Assembly (NCBI RefSeq): GCF_029541745.1
Contig: NZ_CP089746.1
Coordinates: 2,728,001-2,792,000 of the forward strand
Source: Streptomyces sp. LX-29
GTDB taxonomy: Bacteria > Actinomycetota > Actinomycetes > Streptomycetales > Streptomycetaceae
Direction of reading: 5' to 3'
DNA length: 64,000 nucleotides
Shown here piece after piece: positions 58,307 to 64,000 of the stretch. The notes under the pieces are model-generated. The model saw only the letters and a program-made list of their open reading frames with translations. It searched no databases and had not been told where the DNA came from. The translations under genes were made by a program, and so were the position numbers. Numbering within the stretch: the first letter of the stretch is position 1; every line of letters begins with the position of its first letter.

Positions 58307-59014
58307 CTACTTGTCGGCGTCGAGGGTGTACGTGCGGTCGGCGGGGTCGACGGGGTCGGGGGCGCCGCCGGGGGCGATGAGCGCCAGCCGGACATGGGAG
58401 GCGAAGGACTCGGCGTAGGCGACCCGCTGGGCGTCCCGGGTGTCCAGGGCGAAGGTGATGGGCACCGCCTTGTCCAGCCGTCGGCGTTCGTCGCGGTCCG
58501 GCTCCAGGGCGGTGAGCTCGCCGACGTCGATGACCCGGGCGGCCGAGACGATGAGTTTGGAGACCGGCTTGTCGTCCTGCTTCCGGCCCTCGAAGGTGGC
58601 GTAGATGTTGACCTCGTCCCCCGGCCTGATCTTGCCCGCGACGCCGGTCGCCGCGTCGATCATGATGGCGATCTCCTGCTGGCCCGCTCGGAGCGCGGGG
58701 CGATCCACGATCATGTCGGCCTGGAGCAGCGAGCCCTTGCGCAGCGGGGTGACGGCGATCTTCCCGCGGAGCTCGGCGAGGTCGGTGACGGCGGTGTCCG
58801 GCAGCCATCGCTCGGGCATGGAGACCTCCTCGAACTCGCCCGCGTCCAGCGTCTCGTAGGCGGGGATGTCCGTCTTGAGCTTGTACGCGGTGGTCTCGGG
58901 GCCGACCTTCGACTCCACGTCGTCGATCACGGACAGCACTCCGGCGAACGCGCCGACGGCGCACAGGACCGACAGGAGCAGCAGGATCACTCCGCGGCGC
59001 TGGCGAGCATTCAT
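58307..59014 (-). CDS. cpaB: CpaB/RcpC-type pilus assembly protein (SAF domain)
   Basis: 235 residues. A single anchor (GVILLLLSVLCAVGAFAGVL) precedes the SAF-type beta-clip with DIPAYETLDAGEFEEVSMPERWLP and LRGKIAVTPLRKGSLLQADMI. RcpC-like domains in Gram-negatives join the secretin; in Gram-positive Tad systems the role is to guide or stabilise the pilus. The start is ATG with a GAGG upstream. It lies between the hypothetical zinc-ribbon gene and the tadZ-type gene. Confidence 0.88.
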   Translation of the reverse strand: MNARQRRGVILLLLSVLCAVGAFAGVLSVIDDVESKVGPETTAYKLKTDIPAYETLDAGEFEEVSMPERWLPDTAVTDLAELRGKIAVTPLRKGSLLQADMIVDRPALRAGQQEIAIMIDAATGVAGKIRPGDEVNIYATFEGRKQDDKPVSKLIVSAARVIDVGELTALEPDRDERRRLDKAVPITFALDTRDAQRVAYAESFASHVRLALIAPGGAPDPVDPADRTYTLDADK

Positions 59015-59044
59015 GGACGGGCAACCTCGTTCGGGAACGGGACG

Positions 59045-59965
59045 TCAGTGGCTGGTCAGGGCGGGTCGGGCGGCCGGGGCGAGGGCGGGCGCCGCCTCGG
59101 AGCGTGGCACCGGGCAGGAGCAGAACGCGCAGCGGTCCCCGATGAGTTCGAGGCCGCACCAGTGGCACTCCTCCCGCCGTACGGAGGCCACCAGCTGGTA
59201 GAGGACGGACAGGTCGGGAATGGCGGCGGCGAACTCGGTCAGCCGGCCGGTGCCCCACCAGCGGGGCGACTCGCCGGGCAGCTCCACCTCCTGGACACCG
59301 GTGACCCGCCAGCCGGAGGCCAGCGTGCCGGTGATCCAGTCGGCGCCGTGGCCGCCGTGCTGGCCGCGGGCGAGCGTCAGCTGGGTGGCGTAGCCGGGGG
59401 CGGGCGGCTCGTCGGCCCCGCCGCCCACCGTGACCAGCCGCGGGGTGGGGTGGGCGATCACCCCGAACCGGCTGCCGGGCACCCAGGACCTGACGTGTGA
59501 GCCCAGCCCGACGGGCACCCGGTCGAGACGGGCGACCGAGCCGAGCTGGGCGCCCGCGTGGATGTAGTGCGCCAACAGCCGGGCCGCGCAGCCCAGTACG
59601 CCGGGGCTGAAGTCGGCGACGGAGAGCTGGCGCAGTTGACGGGCGAGCACGCCGACGGCGAGCGGCGGCAGGTCCAGGGCTAGCAGCGCGATGCGGTCGC
59701 TCTCCAGCAGGGAGCGCACGGTGTGCAGCCGCCGCACCAGGGGCGCGGGGGACGCGGCGGGGTAGAGCACCACCAGATAGCCCTGCTGGTCGAGGAGGGC
59801 GGCGGTCTCGGCGAGCGCGGTCTCCAGGGACTGGGCGTCGGGGTGCGGCAGGACGACGCCGGACGGCGTCTGACCGTCGGGCAGCGCGTGACCGAAGGTC
59901 GGTGGCAGCACCAACTCCCGGCTGGTGACGGCAATCGCGGTGGGCACGTCGGCTACCCCGTTCAC
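59045..59965 (-). CDS. Hypothetical protein with C-terminal zinc ribbon, head of the Tad operon
   Basis: 306 residues, no signal peptide. The C-terminus has ECHWCGLELIGDRCAFCSCP, two CxxC pairs that would bind a zinc ion. The remainder is a mixed alpha/beta region (TAIAVTSRELVLPPTFGHALPDGQ, QGYLVVLYPAASPAPLVRRL) without recognised motifs. It is first in the operon and 30 nt before cpaB. It may be a cytoplasmic accessory or regulatory factor of the pilus machine. Not recognised in any family. Confidence 0.72.
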   Translation of the reverse strand: MNGVADVPTAIAVTSRELVLPPTFGHALPDGQTPSGVVLPHPDAQSLETALAETAALLDQQGYLVVLYPAASPAPLVRRLHTVRSLLESDRIALLALDLPPLAVGVLARQLRQLSVADFSPGVLGCAARLLAHYIHAGAQLGSVARLDRVPVGLGSHVRSWVPGSRFGVIAHPTPRLVTVGGGADEPPAPGYATQLTLARGQHGGHGADWITGTLASGWRVTGVQEVELPGESPRWWGTGRLTEFAAAIPDLSVLYQLVASVRREECHWCGLELIGDRCAFCSCPVPRSEAAPALAPAARPALTSH

Positions 59966-60092
59966 TTCGGGCGCCGGGGCGAGCGGCGGCCGCAGGTCGA
60001 TACTGCCCTGTGCTGGTGCAGCAGCACTTTATCCACGAATGCGGCGGGAGAGAACAGGCCAACGGTCTCGTCCACAAGCCTTGACAACCCGA

Positions 60093-60106
60093 TTGGTCTG
60101 GACCAA
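60093..60106 (+). promoter_or_regulatory. DasR-type operator upstream of the chitinase
   Basis: TTGGTC-TG-GACCAA is a near-perfect palindrome matching the DasR consensus A(G/C)TGGTCTAGACCA(G/C)T at most positions. It lies 82 nt before the start codon and just after a TTGACA -35 box. Chitinase genes of Streptomyces commonly carry such sites and are induced by chitin breakdown products through the GlcNAc-responsive regulator DasR. Confidence 0.75.
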
Positions 60107-60187
60107 CTTTATCGGCCAAACGGTGGCCACCGTAAGCGAGTTCCTCTCCCTCACCCCCTGCATCACCACTCCCCCACGGAGGCAGTC

Positions 60188-61912
60188 ATGGACCGTGCGC
60201 CACGCGCCGGACTCCCCGCAGCCGCCACCGCCCGCCGACGACTGACCCGGGCCCTGGCGGCCGGGGCCGCCGGCACCCTGGCGGCCACGGGCCTCGTCGC
60301 GCTCGGCGGGCCGGCCCGCGCCGCGGCCGACCCCAACCTCGCCCGGAACCCGGGCTTCGAGAACGGCCTGAGCGCCTGGACCTGTTCGGGCGACAGCGGC
60401 ACCACGGTCGGCAGCCCGACGCACGGCGGGTCGGCCGCGCTGAAGGCGACTCCGGCCGGCACCGACAACGCCCGGTGCTCCCAGACGGTGAGCGTCAAGC
60501 CCGGCTCCTCGTACACCCTCAGCGCCTGGGTCCAGGGCTCCTACGTCTATCTGGGCGCCGGCGGCACCGGGACCACCGACGTGTCGACCTGGACCGCCTC
60601 CGCGCCCGGCTGGCAGCAGCTGTCCACGTCCTTCACCACCGGCCCGAACACCACCTCGGTGACCATCTACACCCACGGCTGGTACGGGCAACCGGCGTAC
60701 CACGCCGACGACATCAGCCTGAGCGGGCCCGGCGGGAGCGACCCCGGCGAGCCGATACCCGGCGCGCCCACCGGTCTGGCGGTGGGCACCGCCACCGCCA
60801 CCTCGGTCGACCTGTCCTGGAACCCGGTCGGCGGGGCCACCGGCTACCACGTCTACCGCGACGGGACGAAGGTGCAGGCGGTCAGCGGCACCTCGGCGAC
60901 GGTGACCGGACTGACCCCCAGGACCTCGTACCGGTTCGAGGTGACCGCGACCAACGCCGCCGGCGAGTCGTCGAAGTCCGCCCCGGTCACGGCGACGACC
61001 ACGGAGGGCAGCGGCGGCGGGCCGACCGTGCCCCGGCACGCGGTGACCGGCTACTGGCAGAACTTCGACAACGGCGCCGCCGTGCAGAAGCTCGCCGACG
61101 TGCAGCCGAACTACGACATCATCGCGGTGGCCTTCGCCGACGCCACGAGCCGGCCCGGGGCGGTCACCTTCAACCTCGACTCGGCGGGGCTCGGCGGCTA
61201 CACGGTCGCCCAGTTCAAGGCCGACATCAAGGCCAAGCAGGCCGCGGGCAAGTCCGTGATCATCTCGGTCGGCGGCGAGCGCGGCACGGTCGGCGTCAAC
61301 GACGCCGCCTCCGCCGCCAACTTCGCCGACAGCGTCCACGCGCTGATGCGGGAGTACGGTTTCGACGGGGTCGACATCGACCTGGAGAACGGACTCAACG
61401 CCACCTACATGACCCAGGCGCTGCGTTCGCTGTCGCAGAAGGCCGGGCCGAAGCTGGTCATCACCATGGCCCCGCAGACCATCGACATGCAGTCGACGTC
61501 CAACGCGTACTTCCGGACGGCGCTCAACATCAAGGACATCCTGACCGTCGTCAACATGCAGTACTACAACAGCGGTTCCATGCTGGGCTGCGACGGCAAG
61601 GTCTACTCCCAGGGCACCGTGGACTTCCTCACCGCCCTGGCCTGCATCCAGCTCGAAGGGGGCCTCGACCCGTCCCAGGTCGGGCTCGGCACCCCCGCCT
61701 CCACCCGCGCGGCCGGCGGCGGCCACGTCGCCCCGTCGGTGGTGAACAACGCGCTGGACTGCCTCACCCGGGGCACCGGCTGCGGCTCCTTCAAGCCCGC
61801 GAAGACCCATCCGGGGCTGCGCGGCGCCATGACCTGGTCCACCAACTGGGACGCGACCGCCGGCAACACCTGGTCGGGCGCGGTCGGCCCGCACGTCCAC
61901 AGCCTGCCGTAG
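60188..61912 (+). CDS. Secreted GH18 chitinase with CBM and FnIII domains
   Basis: 574 residues. A signal peptide (ALAAGAAGTLAATGLVALGGPARA) precedes a carbohydrate-binding module (about residues 50-180, NPGFENGLSAWTCSG...). A fibronectin type III domain follows (APTGLAVGTATATSVDLSWNPVGGATGYHVYRDG, landmark). The GH18 barrel has FDGVDIDLENG (DxxDxD-type with the catalytic residue pattern DGVDIDLEN) and MAPQT...NMQYYN. It degrades chitin extracellularly. A DasR-type operator controls it. The motif ends in E rather than a bare D, consistent with the usual DxxDxDxE catalytic Glu. Confidence 0.93.
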   Translation: MDRAPRAGLPAAATARRRLTRALAAGAAGTLAATGLVALGGPARAAADPNLARNPGFENGLSAWTCSGDSGTTVGSPTHGGSAALKATPAGTDNARCSQTVSVKPGSSYTLSAWVQGSYVYLGAGGTGTTDVSTWTASAPGWQQLSTSFTTGPNTTSVTIYTHGWYGQPAYHADDISLSGPGGSDPGEPIPGAPTGLAVGTATATSVDLSWNPVGGATGYHVYRDGTKVQAVSGTSATVTGLTPRTSYRFEVTATNAAGESSKSAPVTATTTEGSGGGPTVPRHAVTGYWQNFDNGAAVQKLADVQPNYDIIAVAFADATSRPGAVTFNLDSAGLGGYTVAQFKADIKAKQAAGKSVIISVGGERGTVGVNDAASAANFADSVHALMREYGFDGVDIDLENGLNATYMTQALRSLSQKAGPKLVITMAPQTIDMQSTSNAYFRTALNIKDILTVVNMQYYNSGSMLGCDGKVYSQGTVDFLTALACIQLEGGLDPSQVGLGTPASTRAAGGGHVAPSVVNNALDCLTRGTGCGSFKPAKTHPGLRGAMTWSTNWDATAGNTWSGAVGPHVHSLP

Positions 61913-61938
61913 CGGAGGGTCCGCCCCGACGCGCCACG

Positions 61939-61968
61939 GTGCCCGCCCCCCCCCCGAGGGGCGGGCAC
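61939..61968. terminator. Terminator between chitinase and protease genes
   Basis: 11-bp stem GTGCCCGCCCC / GGGGCGGGCAC with an 8-nt C-rich loop, lying between two convergent stop codons (61912 and 61986) and able to serve both. Confidence 0.68.
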
Positions 61969-61985
61969 CTTCGTCTCGCGACGGG

Positions 61986-62861
61986 TCAGGGCCGGGGCAG
62001 CACGCAGCCCGGCCGGGTGAGGTCGATCTTGTTCCCGGTGCCGACGCAGGCGGCGATGAGATAGGTCTGCTGGGCGTAGTTGATGCCCTGGTGCACCGTG
62101 ACGTTGCCGCTCTCGTCGACCTCGCACGGGTTGTTGACCGTGCACCGCTCGCCGTCCTCGTTGCCCGTGTTGTTCACGGCGACGACCTTGCCGGTGGCGG
62201 CGTCGACGACGGGCGAGCCGGAGGTGCCGCCGATGGTGTTGCAGGAGGGGGTGTAGCGGACCGAGTCCTTCCAGGTCCACGAGCCCTCACGCATCCGGTA
62301 CACGAAGCCGTCGATGTCGCAGGTGTAGATCCGCTTCCAGTATCCCGACACCACCTTGATGGCGGTGCCCGGCACCGGGTGGTCGGCGGAGAGGCTCAGC
62401 GCGTCGATCTTGTAGCGCTGCTTGATCTGCGCGTAGGTGGAGCTCAGCTGGTACAGCGATATGTCGGTGTCGGTCATGGTGGCGTACGCGACCTTGGTGG
62501 CGCGCAGCGTTCCGACGCCGCTTCCGGAGGAGTTGAGCAGGGTGAAGGACCGACTGGAGGCCCGGTCGACGATGACCTGGCCCGCGGCGGGCATCCCGCC
62601 CTCCAGGCAGTGACCGTTGGACAGGACGAGGGCCGGGTCGGTGTCGACGGAGTTCGGCAGCCGCACCACCGAACCGGAACAGTTGCTCAGCGCCACCGTG
62701 CCGGCGAAGTCGACGGCCTTGCCCTTGGCCTCCGCGAGCGGGGCGGCCGGGGCCCGGTCGGGGGCGGGGCTCGGGGCGACGGCCTGGGCGGTGCCCGCGC
62801 CGACGAGTGAGGCGCCGGCGAGGAGCAGCGTCGCGAGCGCACCGACGAGAGGTCTCTGCAT
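61986..62861 (-). CDS. Secreted trypsin-fold serine protease
   Basis: 291 residues from the ATG at 62861 (AGAGGA upstream). Signal peptide (ALATLLLAGASLVGAGTAQAVA), then a short pro-like segment. The catalytic triad is LSNGHCLEGG (His), MTDTDISLYQL (Asp) and NTIGGTSGSPVVDA (Ser). Several cysteines (SNCSGS, SNGHCLEG, YTCDIDGF, TPSCNTIG, ERCTVNNPCEV) suggest disulfides. It is an exoenzyme, likely part of nutrient scavenging with the adjacent chitinase and carboxypeptidase. Confidence 0.9.
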   Translation of the reverse strand: MQRPLVGALATLLLAGASLVGAGTAQAVAPSPAPDRAPAAPLAEAKGKAVDFAGTVALSNCSGSVVRLPNSVDTDPALVLSNGHCLEGGMPAAGQVIVDRASSRSFTLLNSSGSGVGTLRATKVAYATMTDTDISLYQLSSTYAQIKQRYKIDALSLSADHPVPGTAIKVVSGYWKRIYTCDIDGFVYRMREGSWTWKDSVRYTPSCNTIGGTSGSPVVDAATGKVVAVNNTGNEDGERCTVNNPCEVDESGNVTVHQGINYAQQTYLIAACVGTGNKIDLTRPGCVLPRP

Positions 62862-63058
62862 GGGGGGTTCCTCTCCACACCGAAGTGGTTTCGGTTTTGA
62901 CATGCGCATTGTTGGTCTCGGCGGGCCGTGAGGCAATCCAACGCACGGAAGGCGGACGGAAGTTGGCGGATTCCGAGCACCCCGCCACTCTTGACCCTGT
63001 CATGCCCATGGCCGAACACTGAGCGCAGTCGCACCTTTCACCCCCCTCAGGAGACCTC

Positions 63059-64000
63059 ATGCGACTTCGCATACGCGCAAGGGCCGGCAGACGCGCCACC
63101 GCGCTGGCGGCCGTGCTCGCTCTCGCGCTCGGCGCGCCGCTCGTCGCCCAGGCCGACGACTCCGACCCTGCGCCGGCGTCCCCCACGACCCGGGCCGAGG
63201 AGACGCAGCGGCAGTACGAGGTGGCGGGCCGGACCACCGCCGCCCAGCGCACCGCCATCGCCTCCACCGGCGCCTCCATCGACGAGGTGGACGCCCGCTC
63301 CCTGGTGATCACCGCCGACGCCGCCCAGGCCAGGGCGTTACGGGCGCTCGGCCACCGGTTGACCGCGCTGCCCGGGCCCCCGGCCCGTACCGGCGGCAAG
63401 GCCGTACGCCCCTTCGACTTCCCGCCCGCGGACTCGAAGTACCACACCTACGCGGAGATGACCGCCGAGATCGACGCCGCGGTCGCGAAGTACCCGAACA
63501 TCCTGAGCAAGCGCGTGATCGGCAAGTCGTACCAGGGCCGCGACCTCGTCGCCCTCAAGATCAGCGACAACGTGGGCACCGACGAGGCCGAGCCCGAGGT
63601 GCTGTTCACCCACCACCAGCACGCCCGTGAGCACCTCACGGTGGAGATGGCGCTGTACCTGCTCCGCGAGTTCACCCAGGGCTACGGGAAGGACTCCCGG
63701 ATCACCGGCGCCGTCAACGGCCGCGAGATCTGGATCGTGCCGGACCTCAACCCGGACGGCGGCGAGTACGACATCGCCACCGGCTCCTACCGCAGCTGGC
63801 GCAAGAACCGGCAGCCCAACTCCGGCTCCTCCTCGGTCGGCACCGACATGAACCGCAACTGGAACTTCAAGTGGGGCTGCTGCGGCGGCTCCTCCGGCTC
63901 CACCGGCTCCGAGACCTACCGCGGCACCGCCGCCGAGTCCGCCCCCGAGGTGAAGGTCGTCGCCGACTTCGTGCGCACCCGGGTCGTCGGCGGGAAGCAG
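63059..64000 (+). CDS. M14 zinc carboxypeptidase, partial at the window edge, with a TTA codon
   Basis: At least 314 residues; the right end runs off the window. Signal peptide ([22 protein letters not shown]). After a propeptide of about 90 residues the catalytic domain shows the zinc site [16 protein letters not shown] and [11 protein letters not shown], with [11 protein letters not shown] for substrate binding. Codon 94 is TTA (63338-63340), so bldA is expected to gate its synthesis. GAGGAGACC precedes the ATG (AGGAG 5 nt away). It is divergent from the serine protease gene, and both are secreted. Confidence 0.92.
   Translation, partial: MRLRIRARAGRRATALAAVLALALGAPLVAQADDSDPAPASPTTRAEETQRQYEVAGRTTAAQRTAIASTGASIDEVDARSLVITADAAQARALRALGHRLTALPGPPARTGGKAVRPFDFPPADSKYHTYAEMTAEIDAAVAKYPNILSKRVIGKSYQGRDLVALKISDNVGTDEAEPEVLFTHHQHAREHLTVEMALYLLREFTQGYGKDSRITGAVNGREIWIVPDLNPDGGEYDIATGSYRSWRKNRQPNSGSSSVGTDMNRNWNFKWGCCGGSSGSTGSETYRGTAAESAPEVKVVADFVRTRVVGGKQ

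Noticed and set aside
56609..59500. Plus-strand frame of about 960 codons opposite the tad genes
   Set aside because: Pure antisense of TadZ/CpaB and neighbours; no motif and repetitive Gly/Val/Arg content.

Overview
The window reads as a stretch of Streptomyces (or very close actinomycete) chromosome. Base composition is very GC-rich with strong GC preference at third codon positions and frequent GTG starts. Genus-typical families are present (WhiB-like, DUF1707, DUF6542, DUF4245, SpoIIE/HATPase phosphatase, Tad pilus), and rare TTA codons are confined to a few genes. From memory of S. coelicolor, the order ppgK-ispH-xseA/xseB-glpX-wbl-fumarases resembles its SCO5040-SCO5060 neighbourhood, read in the opposite direction; this was not checked by alignment.

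Layout: (1) About 1-4.2 kb is accessory. It holds a translationally coupled four-gene regulatory operon (HATPase anti-sigma-like protein, a TTA-containing gene, a 43-residue ORF, an unknown). Next is a 58-residue RiPP-like precursor followed, after a hairpin, by a stand-alone HExxH enzyme of the peptide-modification type, with a convergent pentapeptide-repeat gene. (2) 4.3-16 kb is core: ychF, DUF6542, ppgK, ispH, an APC permease, xseA/xseB, a nitroreductase, glpX, a WhiB-like regulator and DUF1707. (3) 16-23.6 kb carries class I and class II fumarases flanking a secreted-protein island: an unusual HExxH metalloprotease operon with a divergent LysR gene, and an SGNH hydrolase with a ricin-type lectin domain. 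(4) 23.7-31.2 kb holds DUF402, a methyltransferase, a very long SpoIIE-type phosphatase and a bifunctional penicillin-binding protein. (5) 31.3-36.4 kb holds an SPFH protein, a ribbon-helix-helix protein and a PadR-ABC transporter operon. (6) 36.5-38.8 kb is the divergent oxyR / ahpC-ahpD peroxide module. (7) 38.9-47.6 kb holds an AI-2E-type membrane protein, a complete IS5-type element at the stop codon of an SLT-domain secreted protein gene, a PIN-PhoH ATPase, a cis-prenyltransferase, an aldo/keto reductase and a membrane protein. (8) 47.9-60 kb is a full Tad/Flp-type pilus locus (prepilin peptidase, CpaB, a TadZ-TadE fusion, TadE, TadA, TadB, TadC, Flp pilin, TadG-like protein, lipoprotein, OmpA-like protein). 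(9) 60-64 kb holds a GH18 chitinase with a DasR-like operator, a trypsin-fold protease and the start of an M14 carboxypeptidase with a TTA codon.

Functionally the core genes cover isoprenoid supply (IspH, cis-prenyltransferase), gluconeogenesis and the TCA cycle (GlpX, fumarases), polyphosphate-driven glucose phosphorylation, DNA repair and peroxide defence. The accessory and developmental genes suggest regulated exoenzyme secretion, surface pili and one candidate undescribed RiPP-like system at 1.8-2.9 kb. Functions are inferred from motifs read by eye; no database search was run.
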